From Plantago major (taxonomy: Eukaryota > Streptophyta > Magnoliopsida > Lamiales > Plantaginaceae): a stretch of DNA of 64,000 nt. Below, in pieces: positions 43,289 to 54,463 of the stretch. The stretch covers positions 8,072,145 to 8,136,144 of the forward strand of contig CM048841.1 of the NCBI GenBank assembly GCA_026545765.1. The letters run 5' to 3'. The translations under genes were made by a program, and so were the position numbers. The stretch's first letter is position 1, and each line of letters starts with the position of its first letter. The notes under the pieces were generated by a model that worked only from the letters and a program-made list of their open reading frames with translations, was not told the DNA's origin and did no database searches.

Positions 43289-44790
43289 ATGGCTAGACAG
43301 GGAAAGTTAGAACCACCACTACTGCAGTTGGAACTCCCGCTCCAAGGACACGAGGTAGACCTCCTACTAGGAGAACACGATTGGCGAGGATTGCATCAAG
43401 GAGTCGAGAGGAGTATCCAAGTGATGGTCACACTACCAGTACCTCCTCAGAGGATGAAAGAATCGCAGATCCTCTAGTGAGGACCCAAGGACTGGGAGTA
43501 ATGGTCCAAGGAGTGGAAGGATATGTTCCTCCGTCAGGAACACATGGTCCTCCGCCAGGAAGGAACTTCACTCTGCCAAATCTTGGAAACCTGCTCTGTC
43601 AAGGAATGAGCATCGCCATGTCTTGGAAAAGATAGGAGAACAAGATCGGCAAGATGATCTGCGTAATCTTATCAACAGGAGAGCTACTACATCTTAGGAG
43701 CATCGTGAGAGGAGCCCAGTGAGACCTAGATTGGATGAGGTCGGTACCAGTCGCCATGCTGCTCTCCAAACCCGGCCAAGGGTCCAAGTAGCAGAAAGTA
43801 TCGCGGTAGTCCAAGTCGATGACCTTCCTGCTAATGCGGCCATCAACCCAAGAACGGGCGAGAGGCTCACTAATGAACAAATCTACATTCAACAGAAGGC
43901 TTTGGAGACCCAGATTGCTAACTTAGGAAAAATAGTTAAGGCTCATGAAAAAGTGATGATGAGAGCTCCAAACCCACTATGTGAGGCAATCAGAAGAGAG
44001 AGGAAGCGTCCTGATTGCACTATCCCAAACCTCGAGTGTTACCATGGAGACACTTGCCCTATTGGACATATCACTAGGTACGAGAGTAAGATGGACACCA
44101 ACGGTTTGAATGACAACATCAAATCCCTTAACTTCTCATCAACCTCTTCGGTGAATCGATGGATTGGTGGACTACTCTACCCGATGGTTCAATCAATTCC
44201 TATGAGGATGTGGTCTCTCTCTTTTTGAAGAGATTTCAGAAGGCAAAAAAGAGGAAAAGATTAGTACAGCACTTGGCTGGAATTGTCCAAAGAGACAATG
44301 ACGATCTTTGGACCTTCCTAGAATGGTTCAACGCTGAAGTACGTCAAGTTGAGTCTCACAGCATCAAAGAACAGGTTTGATACCTATACGCCAATACCTA
44401 CAATGACGAACTCAAGAAGAATTCTCCAATGAAGAGATTCCAAATGAAAAAGAGTCAATGAGACTGGATCCCATGCCTCGTCCTGGAAGTTTTGAGCAAA
44501 GAAAAGATTTTAAAGATAAAAGAGAGTTCTGTAGGGAGAGAACCCCTCCCAGGAGGTATGCGGAGTACACTCGCCCCAATAGACCAAGATCCGACATCTT
44601 GGCGCCTATTGATGAAAAAAATGTGGATGTTCAATGTCCCAACCGAACAAGGAATGGTAAAAGAAGCAAGGCCTCCAAAGAATATTGCAGATTCCATAAG
44701 TACAAAGGCCATTCCATGGAAGACTGCGTCTAGTTGAAAACTGAGATCGAAGGTTTGATAAGAAGTGGCAAGCTAAAAGTGATAGTTTAC
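43289..44790 (+). pseudogene. Tat2 gag
   Basis: Starts MARQGK at 43289 and is related in order to Tat1 gag: SREEYPSDGH, GTHGPPPG, INPRTGERLTNEQIYIQQKALETQIANLGK, WTTLPDGSINSYEDV and FLKRF. RERTPPRRYAEYTRPNRP and the zinc knuckle YCRFHKYKGHSMEDC near 44687-44731 follow. The frame changes at least four times (about 43380, 43640, 44150, 44450), so it is an old copy. Confidence 0.75.
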
Positions 44791-45702
44791 GAAGAGGAAC
44801 CTTCCCGCCACCAAAGGAATGAATGAAGGAGAGCAGAGCATGATCAGGAAACCACAACAGGGTCTTTACCACCACCTCCCACGGGGATCCCTCCCCAGCA
44901 AGCTCACCAATACGATGAGTACTCCGAAAATTTAGAAACGGAAAACCTTCCCTATAGTGGAGTTATCAACACCATGGCGGGAGGTCCAAGTGGAGGAGAC
45001 AGTCGGAATGCTAGAGAAAGAACCGCCCATCATCTAAGGAACAACGATAGAGCTTATCCTCCTCCTTCTTTAAGAGGATCGAACTTGATCTCTTTTGATG
45101 ACAGTGAGATTCCTCCCCCAACATCTTGAGGAGGAGATCTCAGAGATCCGGACGTTCCACTGATGATCTCCCTGGTCATTGCCACTTACAAGGTCAATAA
45201 GGTGCTTATTAATACTGGAAGTTCTTCTAACATCATTTCCAAAAGAACTGTGGACCAAATGAACTTGGGAAGAATCGAGTATGGAAGGGTCTATACTTCA
45301 CTAGTGGGATTCGGAGGATCTACCATTCGTCCCATTGGAAGTATCCCTCTACAAGTTTCCATGGGGACTTTCCCAACAAGAGTGACTCAGACAGTTCTCT
45401 TCATCGTTGTGGATAGCGTCTTTGATTACAATGTTATCCTAGGACGACCAGGCCTCAATCAGTTCAAAGACATTTCATCTCCACTACACAATAGGGTTAA
45501 ATTTCCTACTCCAAACAGTGTAGGAGAAGAAGTAGGAAATATCAGAGAAGCATGGGAGTGCTACATTATGTCAACCAGAAATGCCTCAGCTCCCGTTCTT
45601 ACGGTCACTGACAAGCATGGTTCACTCTCGCCCGCGCCTTCTACACCATCTAAAGAAGAGATAGGAGCTGGGGCTCTTAAGGAGAAATTTCCTAAAGGAG
45701 AT
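44791..45702 (+). pseudogene. Tat2 protease region, cut by element A2
   Basis: An ORF from 45163 carries KVLINTGSSSNI, where Tat1 has LVDTGSSSNI: the catalytic Asp reads Asn. VFDYNVILGRPGLNQF and REAWECYIMSTR follow, ending KEKFPKGD at 45702. The A2 LTR begins immediately after. The rest of Tat2 pol is not found in the window. Confidence 0.75.
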
Positions 45703-46687
45703 TGATGTGCTCAAATTAATACTTAGAAAACAAGTAGTAAGCAGTTGTTGTAGACAGACAAAGCTAACCACAGGATCGTTCGATAAGGAACCAATTAAGC
45801 TACCACAACGGTTTGAAAGCAAACAATTACTTGTGAAAATAGATTGATTTGTAAGATGGTTGTTTCTAAGAACTAGAATAAGATAAAGCAAATCAAAATT
45901 TTTAACAATAAGAGAAGATGAACACAGTAGTAATGATCAAGTAATGCTAATTCATTCTAGGGCAATCATTCATATTTGTCACACGGTCGGCGTACAAAAA
46001 TCAATCAATCCAATTCAACCAATCGTTATTTGAATATATCAAACTAGAGTAATCGTGGGTTGTCAATCCACGATCCTTAACCGAAAACGATTTTGAAAGT
46101 CTTGAACTAGCTTATTGGATTGAAGGTTTTACGAAGATTTTGAACTAGACGAACCTATATGAATGAATCCAAAACCCTAGAAATGAATATACAATACTAT
46201 CACATAACTACCGTGTTCGGAGTGGTTTAGCTACTCATGATAGAAGCAAGGATCAAAGAATTCAAGATATTGCTCATGTTAGACATAAACAGAATGATAA
46301 TCGCATGCAAGCTCATACAATTCGACAAGAAGAACAAGAACGAATTGTAAAGAGATAAACAATAGAGAATTACCACAATAATCAGGATTTTGATATCAAT
46401 CCTTCAATCAAAGATAAAACCAAGCTCCAATTTGTTTCAATGTCAATGTCTGAATCTAGGAGCTTTTTCTATGTAAATCTAGGGTAAAAGAAGTTATATA
46501 TGAAGTTATGGTGAAAGAAATCTATTTAAAGGAGAAAAAACGAAGAGAATCCTAGTAGAATTCGACCAGGAGACCGACCAGAAATCTGCTCTCGTAAGTT
46601 CTCGCAGCGGCGAACAAAAATCCTCGCCGCTGCGCGGATGTTTTCTGCCAGCCAGATTACGACGTCCACCAATTTCCTAAAGGAGAT
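45703..46687 (-). repeat. partial LTR unit A-1 (985 bp)
   Basis: Begins TGATGTGCTC at the Tat2 insertion point and ends with the 17-bp flank copy at 46671-46687. The CGCAGCGGCGA / TCGCCGCTGCG inverted repeat is at 46603-46634. Confidence 0.82.
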
Positions 46688-47665
46688 TGATGTTCTCAAA
46701 TTAATAATTAGAAAACAAGTAGTAAGTAGTTGTTGTAGACAGACAATGCTAACCACAGGATTGTTCGCTAAGGAACCAATTAAGCTACCACAACGGTTTG
46801 AAAGCAAACAATTACTTGTGAAAATAGATTGATTTGTAAGATGGTTGTTTCTAAAAACTAGAATAAGATAAAGCAAATCAAGATTTTTAACAATGAGAGA
46901 AGATGAACACAGTAGTAATGATCATGTAATGCTAATTCATTCTAGGGCAATAATTTATATTTGTCACACGGTCGGCGTACAAAAATCAATCAATCCAATT
47001 CAACCAATCGTTATTTGAATATTTCAAACTAGAGTAATCGTGGGTTATCAATCCACGATCCATAACCGAAAATGATTTTGAAAGTCTTGAACTAGCTTAT
47101 TGGATTGAAGGTTTTACGAAGATTTTGAACTAGATGAACCTATATGAATGAGTCCAAAACCCTAGAAATGAGTATAAAATACTATCACATAACTACCGTG
47201 TTCGGAGTGGTTTAGCTACTCATGATAGAAGCAAGGATCAAAGAATTCAAGATATTGCTCATGTTAGACATAAACAGAATGATAATCGCATGCAAGCTCA
47301 TACAATTCGACAACAAGAACAAGAACGAATTGTAAAGAGATAAACAATAGAGAATTACCACAATAATCAGGATTTTGATACCAATCCTTCAATCAAAGAT
47401 AAAACCAAGCTCCAATGTGTTTCAATGTTTGAATCTAGGAGCTTTTCTATGTAAATCTTGGGTAAAAGAAGTTATATATGAAGTTATGGTGAAAGAAATA
47501 TATTTAAAGGAGAAAAAACGAAGAGAATCCTAGTAGAATTCTACCAGGAGACCGTCCAGAAATCTGCTCTCGTAAGTTCTCGCAGCGGCGAACAAAAATC
47601 CTCGCCGCTGCGCGGATGTTTTCTGCCAGCCAGATTACGACGTCCATCAATTTCCTAAAGGAGAT
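46688..47665 (-). repeat. partial LTR unit A-2 (978 bp)
   Basis: Very similar to unit A-1 and to the first part of A-3. Starts TGATGTTCTC. Ends with the flank copy at 47649-47665. Confidence 0.82.
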
Positions 47666-49063
47666 TGATGTTCTCAAATTAATAATTAGAAAACAAGTAG
47701 TAAGCAGTTGTTGTAGACAGACAATGCTAACCACAGGATCGTTCGCTAAGGAACCAATTAAGCTACCACAACGGTTTGAAAGCAAACAATTACTTGTGAA
47801 AATAGATTGATTTGTAAGATGGTTGTTTCTAAAAACTAGAATAAGATAAAGCAAATCAAGATTTTTAACAATGAGAGAAGATGAACACAGTAGTAATGAT
47901 CATGTAATGCTAATTCATTCTAGGGCAATAATTTATATTTGTCACACGGATTGCGTACAAAATCAATCAATCCAATTCAACCAATCGTTATTTGAATATT
48001 TCAAACTAGAGTAATCGTGGGTTATCAATCCACGATCCATAACCGAAAATGATTTTGAAAGTCTTGAACTAGCTTATTGGATTGAAGGTTTTACGAAGAT
48101 TTTGAACTAGATGAACCTATATGAATGAGTCCAAAACCCTAGAAATGAGTATAAAATACTATCACATAACTACCGTGTTCGGAGTGGTTTAGCTACTCAT
48201 GATAGAAGCAAGGATCAAAGAATTCAAGATATTGCTCATGTTAGACATAAACAGAATGATAATCGCATGCAAGCTCATACAATTCGACAACAAGAACAAG
48301 AACGAATTGTAAAGAGATAAACAATAGAGAATTACCACAATAATCAGGATTTTGATACCAATCCTTCAATCAAAGATAAAACCAAGCTCCAATGTGTTTC
48401 AATGTCTGAATCTAGGAGCTTTTCTATGTAAATCTTGGGTAAAAGAAGTTATATATGAAGTTATGGTGAAAGAAATATATTTAAAGGAGAAAAAACGAAG
48501 AGAATCCTAGTAGAATTCGACCAGGAGACCGTCCAGAAATCTGCTCTCGTAAGTTCTCGCGGCGGCGAACAAAAATCCTCGCCGCTACGCGGATTTTTTC
48601 TGCCAGCCAGATTACGACGTCCATATCTTTTTCTAGAGGAGGAATTTGGCTACGATTCTGAAACGGAAGTTGTAGCTCCTTTAATTATATTTCAATGGCC
48701 ACCAAGATAAGGTAAATCGGACTTCATATGAGAGAGTTATATTTCCATGGCCACCGTGATCAGGTAAATCGGACTGCTCCGTAAATCATCACTTTTGCAA
48801 GTCATGCTAAAACGCCTCTCAATTCTTCGTCCGATTTCCGAATCCACTTCCGTCTTCGTCAAATTACTCTTCATTCAGAGATCTATAACCAATGTCTTCA
48901 CTCCGATTTTTACCTTCGGGACCAAATAACACAAAAAATCCTACAAAACACAAACAAAGTACCAAAGAATAGAAAGGTACAAAAACACTATAAAACTAAG
49001 GTCAAAGACTAACAAAAGACCGGTAAAAAGGACCAAATGCGACGTTAGAATATTGTCTCATCA
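47666..49063 (-). repeat. full LTR A-3 (1398 bp)
   Basis: Starts like A-2 but runs through to TCTCATCA, followed by the PPT and stem-loop (49064-49101). It is the functional 3' LTR end of A2. Confidence 0.83.
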
Positions 49064-50340
49064 AAATTCCCAAACCGAACCTTTGCTCGTCCTCGAGCAA
49101 ACACACAACCTAAACAAGAACTAGACTCGAAACAAAAACAAACAAGAAGCACATAAAAGAGTTGAACTCCCAAGTGACCGAATCTACCATTGTAAACATT
49201 AAATTCACAAGATGCAAAGGTTTTTCACTCAACTAACCTTGGCAGAATAGTGCACAGAAAATCAAACAAGAAAGTTTTTCAAGTAAATAGCACTTAAGTC
49301 TAACTCGCTAATCCCTCACAACAGGATCCTATGCAACTCTCTCTCGCACTCTGGAAGTGTCCAGTGGGTTATTCACTCAAGAAATATCAAGAGAAAGGAA
49401 GGTGACTTTCGTCACAAAAGTGCCTCAAATAACTCATGCAATGTACTCAATCAGTTAAGTCAGAAGGGACTTTTTCCTAGCACATAGCAGCTTGCCAGAA
49501 CATACAAACCAACTTCCATATCACCACATTCTTGCATACTATGAATTATATGCTAATAAATTGGCCACAATGGACTCTTTTAGTCTCACTTTTTTGGTAG
49601 TGTCTGTTTTACCGAAGTCCGCACTTTTGTGCGTGTCAGTTTGTTATACGTGCCATCAACCCTCACGGTCATATGACTTTTTAGGACCACGCCGGTATAT
49701 AGGTAGTATTTGAAACACGCCCAACACGACTACGGTGGTGACGAGCACCACAGATACACTCCGAGACATATTAAATAATCAGGGGAAGCAATACAGATTA
49801 CAAGTATAAATTAAACATATCAGCACAGCAGAATTCTTCTCCCCAAACCGGTTCTTTGTAATGGATTGGCATCGATAGAATAGATCATGAAGAGCATGCC
49901 GTTCATCATACTTAACTTACACAGAGTACACATGAGCATGATGAGGCGCAAACAAGGGAGTTTGCACTTCCGAATAAATCACACAGGTGCCGGTACAATA
50001 TTTTTTCATCGGCTTAAGTTTTCTCACCGGCTTTTTGGACCAAAGAGCTACACATACTTGCTATTTACAAGAGAAACTTACTTATAAGATTTTAAATCCA
50101 CTAAACAACTTCCAGTTAAATATCATACAAAACATAAGCAGCAAGCAAATTTATCATCTACAATAGACGTTCGACTTGGAAGAACAACTCAGACTCACGA
50201 AAGACTCTAGAAACAGAAGTAAAATAGCAGGAAACAATGTACGAGACAACATAAGCTCATGATACAGTCGACAACACGACAACATCCCCAAACCAACACA
50301 ATTGCTAGTCCCGAGCAATGAATAGTGAAAGAGAAAACGA
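49064..50340 (-). other. PPT, stem-loops and 3' UTR of A2
   Basis: Minus strand GGTTTGGGAAT variant PPT with stem-loop TTTGCTCG-AGGA-CGAGCAAA at 49101-49082. Hairpin CGCAC-TTTT-GTGCG at 49620-49633 and the conserved block to about 49735. G-box modules near 49842-49862 and 50283-50322. Confidence 0.6.
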
Positions 50341-50620
50341 CTGTATTGAATGACTAACCATAGCGATGTCTCCGAAGGTGGAATAAAGCTGATCTAGAAG
50401 CGCCTCCACCGAAGCGTTGCTCCCAGAAATCCTACTGTGCCTTCCGTAGTGTGGCCTACTGCTCCAAGCACTCAATCTCACGCTGCTCTCTAGCATCTAC
50501 TCTCCTGTCTCGCTCCTCCTGCTGCTGGTACCTGTATTCTGCTAGATATGGTGCCTGCAAAAACGGTGTAAGAGATAGTAATATGGGAGAAGAGTAAGAT
50601 TACTACTTCCCCAAACCAAA
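50341..50620 (-). pseudogene. C-terminal scrap of Athila extra ORF in A2
   Basis: The minus strand reads a Gln/Glu/Arg-rich tail (YQQQEERDRRVDARE, EQRFGGGASRSAL) with stops. It resembles the end of Athila plant-transposon ORFs in composition and sits where such an ORF ends, just upstream of a G-box module. Weak evidence. Confidence 0.35.
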
Positions 50621-50995
50621 ACAAGATCATCAGTCAGAATCAGGGGAATACAGAAATATCCCCAAACCAATTCAATACTCCATATCAAACTCGATTCAAT
50701 GTAGCTAAGATCACAATCATAAGAAAGGTCATAAGCAATGCAAAATAGGTACAATGTGGCAAAATTTTGAGTGGGGTGCAATTGAACAATCAAACAAGTG
50801 AATCCAAAAGCAAGAAGCAATCAAACATTTAGTATCATGCAATCAACCCACAAGAGTAAATAATTAGGAACTAACGACGATCAACCAAGTAAATCAAGTA
50901 AAACTCAAAATTAATGGAAGAAAGAAGTTTTCAAGCCCAAGTACATTTAAATCGCAAAAGAGTGGTGTAAGAAACTTGAAATTGGGGAAATTTTT

Positions 50996-51057
50996 TTTTT
51001 TTTTTTTTTACTCTCGCCGCGGCAAAGAGAAGGCTCGCTGCGACGAGTTTTCTTTAT

Positions 51058-51108
<51 letters not shown>

Positions 51109-51330
51109 GCAGGTTCTCGCCGCGGCGAAGAATAAATCTCGCCGCGGCGGAAACTTACGAGACAAACATTGGAAAAAAAAAATAGACTCTCGCCACGGCA
51201 AAGCAAAATGCTCGCCGCGGCGAAAACTTACGAAACTAAATCCCGTCCTCTCGACTTATCTCGCCGTGGCGAAGCAAAACGCTCGCCGCGGCGAGGGCGA
51301 AATTTCGAATATATATATATATATATTTTT
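50996..51330 (-). repeat. internal GC-dyad and TA-repeat block in A2
   Basis: Contains eight CTCGCCGCGGCGAA-type sites in four spaced pairs, with a 46-bp TA tract (51060-51105) and a shorter one (51309-51326). Such dyads are otherwise confined to LTRs, so this may be a remnant of another LTR. Confidence 0.45.
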
Positions 51331-51339
51331 TTTGAAAAC

Positions 51340-51845
51340 AAGACAAACACATAAAAGTGGCTAACATACCACCCCACGTAGACAAATAAGGCACACAGGC
51401 TGCAAAAAGATATGCAATCCTATGTGGCTCACCGACCACCACTATGAAAGCGATAAAACCGAACACAAAACACATAAATTCCCTCCCCAAACCTAAACTT
51501 TAGCTCGTCCTCGAGTTTCTAGTTTAAGCAAGCGAAGGAACAGTAAAGAAAAAACAAAAAAACTGATAATACAGAAAACTTACCCCCGGGTTGCCTCCCG
51601 GGAAGCACCTTTTATTATAGTCGTTGGCTCGACTTTTTTGGGAATGCTCCATTATCAAATGGGAATGAATCCCTTGCATCCTTTTCGGTATCCTCAACAT
51701 TTTGTGAGCCATCCTTAGCTCCTCTCCTCAAGTTCTCTAATAATTCCATGATTCCATGCAAACTAAAATTAAACAAATCAGAAAATTTAAAAACTAAAAA
51801 ATAACTATGGGAAACAGAGGGAAAATAAAAACGAGCGGGTGAAAC
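51340..51845 (-). other. second 3' UTR-like block of A2
   Basis: Matches the A1 3' UTR next to gag: GTGGCTAACATACCACCCCA, then a G-box with stem-loop (51482-51516) and CCCGGG-TTGCCT-CCCGGG (about 51587-51604). No ORF. Confidence 0.5.
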
Positions 51846-52406
51846 TCACAGGCAATCCAATGTATGTGATGGAACCAATACGTGCGAATCACAAGCAGGT
51901 AATGGGGTAGAATGTATTTCATCTTGTTCTGTGGGGGCAGATTCAAAAGTTAGTTCAGCAAGGCAGTTTGTCTTCTCATGCTCGATGTTCTCATGCCACA
52001 ACATCGTCTCTTTATAAATACAAACCTGCGCATTGATAAACTCAAATAATTGTCCAAGTTCAAACTCATCTATGGGTTGTCTTGCAGCTTCATCTAACAT
52101 CATTCTACTACTCTCGGTTAATCCCCAATAGAAACATCCTATCCATTCCTTATCCTCCAGTCCAGCATATATGCACTCTTCTTGCAGCTCTAGAAACCGA
52201 AACCATGCTTCGTCAAATCTTTCTCCACAAAATTGTCGAAAGCAACGAAGCACTTCCCTCTCTCTTTGGCGGAGCTGTGCTCGCTCGATAAGCGATTCGC
52301 TATAGGTTTTTGATTTTAGAATTGGGGATTTGTATGGCTTCTCGGTTGTCATAAGTTCCTGCACACACAAAGACAGGAAACCACGAGTAGTTCCGACAAA
52401 AAACAA
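51846..52406 (-). pseudogene. gag remnant of A2
   Basis: A 186-residue minus frame. The middle region (CGERFDEAWFRFLELQEEC, then FYWGLTESSRMMLDEAARQP) fits the second half of the Athila capsid (EAWERF...FYNGL). The first half, with the FYG and RYSP motifs seen in A1, is absent. It ends in an acidic tail. Located directly after the PBS. It cannot form a normal capsid protein. Confidence 0.6.
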
Positions 52407-52481
52407 ACAAAAAACTAGATAAACAAATAAAAACTATAAGCAAACAAAAATCAATATCAAACGCAGCAGTAGGAATTAAAT

Positions 52482-52498
52482 CCCCGGCAGCGGCGCCA
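52482..52498 (-). promoter_or_regulatory. primer-binding site of A2
   Basis: TGGCGCCGCTGCCGGGG on the minus strand, next to the right LTR cluster at 52503. Confidence 0.8.
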
Positions 52499-52502
52499 AA
52501 TT

Positions 52503-53487
52503 TGATGTGCTCAAATTAATACTTAGAAAACAAGTAGTAAGCAGTTGTTGTAGACAGACAATGCAAACCACAGGATCGTTCGCTAAGGAACCAATTAAGC
52601 TACCACAACGGTTTGAAAGCAAACAGTTACTTGTGACAATAGATTGATTTGTAAGATGGTTGTTTCTAAGAACTGGAATAAGATAAAGCAAATAAAGATT
52701 TTTAACAATGAGAGAAGATGAACACAATAGTAATGATCAAGTAATGCTAATTCGTTCTAGGGCAATCATTCATATTTGTCACACGGTCGACGTACAGAAA
52801 TCAATCAATCCAATTCAACCAATCGTTATTTGAATATTTCAAACTAGAGTAATCGTGGGTTGTCAATCCACGAACCTTAACCGAAAACGATTTTGAAAGT
52901 CTTGAACTAGCTTATTGGATTGAAGGTTTTACGAAGATTTTGAACTAGACGAACCTATATGAATGAATCCAAAACCCTAGAAATGAATATACAATACTAT
53001 CACATAACTACCGTGTTCGGAGTGGTTTAGCTACTCATGATAGAAGCAACGATCAAAGAATTAAAGATATTGCTCATGTTAAACATAAACAGAATGATAA
53101 TCGCATGCAAGCACATACAATTCGACAACAAGAACAAGAACGAATTGTAAAGAGATAAACAATAGAGAATTACCACAATAATCAGGATTTTGATATCAAT
53201 CCTTCAATCAAAGATAAAACCAAGCTCCAATGTGTTTCAATGTCAATGTCTGAATCTAGGAGCTTTTTCTATGTAAATCTAGGGTAAAAGAAGTTATATA
53301 TGAAGTTATGGTGAAAGAAATATACTTAAAGGAGAAAAAACGAAGAGAATCCTAGTAGAATTCGACCAGGAGACCGTCCAGAAATCTGCTCTCGTAAGTT
53401 CTCGCGGCGGCGAACAAGAATCCTCGCCGCTGCGCGGATGTTTTATGCCAGCCAAATTATGACATCCATCAATTTCCTAAAGGAGAT
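52503..53487 (-). repeat. partial LTR unit B-1 (985 bp), PBS-proximal
   Basis: Begins as a normal 5' LTR end next to the PBS but finishes with the Tat2 flank copy (53471-53487). It is therefore a chimera of a 5' LTR end and a cluster-A unit. Confidence 0.8.
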
Positions 53488-54463
53488 TGATGTGCTCAAA
53501 TTAATACTTAGAAAACAAGTAGTAAGCAGTTGTTGTAGACAGACAATGCTAACGACAGGATCGTTCGCTAAGGAACCAATTAAGCTACCACAACGGTTTG
53601 AAAGCAAACAATTACTTGTGAAAATAGATTGATTTGTAAGATGGTTGTTTCTAAGAACTAGAATAAGATAAAGCAAATCAAGAGTTTTAACAATGAAAGA
53701 AGATGAACACAATAGTAATGATCAAGTAATGCTAATTCATTCTAGGGCAATCATTCATATTTGTCACACGGTCGCCGTACAAAAATCAATCAATCCAATT
53801 CAACCAATCGTTATTTGAATATTTCAAACTAGAGTAATCGTGGGTTGTCAATCCACAATCCTTAACCGAAAACGATTTTGAAAGTCTTGAACTAGCTTAA
53901 TGGATTGAAGGTTTTACAAAGATTTTGATCTAGACGAACCTATATGAATGAATCCAAAACCCTAGAAATGAAAATACAATACTATCACATAACTACCGTG
54001 TTCGTAGGGGTTTAGCTACTCATGATAGAAGTAAGGATCAAAGAATTCAAGATATTGCTCATGTTAGACATAAACAGAATGATAATCGCATGCAAGCTCA
54101 CACAATTCGACAACAAGAACAAGAACGAATTTTAAAGAGATAAACAATTGAGAATTACCACAACAATCAGGATTTTGATATCAATCCTTCAATCAAAGAC
54201 AAAACCAAGCTCCACTGTGTTTCAATGTCAATGTCTGAATCTAGGAGCTTTTTCTATTTAAATCTAGGGTAAAACAAGTTATATATGAAGTTATGGTGAA
54301 ACAAATATATTTAAAGGAGAAAAAATGAAGAGAATCCTAGTAGAATTCGACCAGGAGCCCGTCCAGAAATCTACTCTCTTAAGTTCTCATGACGAACAAA
54401 ATCCTCGCTAGCATGATGTTTTCTTGACCAGATTACGACGTCCATCAATTTCCTAAAGGAGAT
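53488..54463 (-). repeat. partial LTR unit B-2 (976 bp)
   Basis: Same structure. Its GC dyad region is decayed (about 54380-54415). Flank copy at 54447-54463. Confidence 0.8.
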
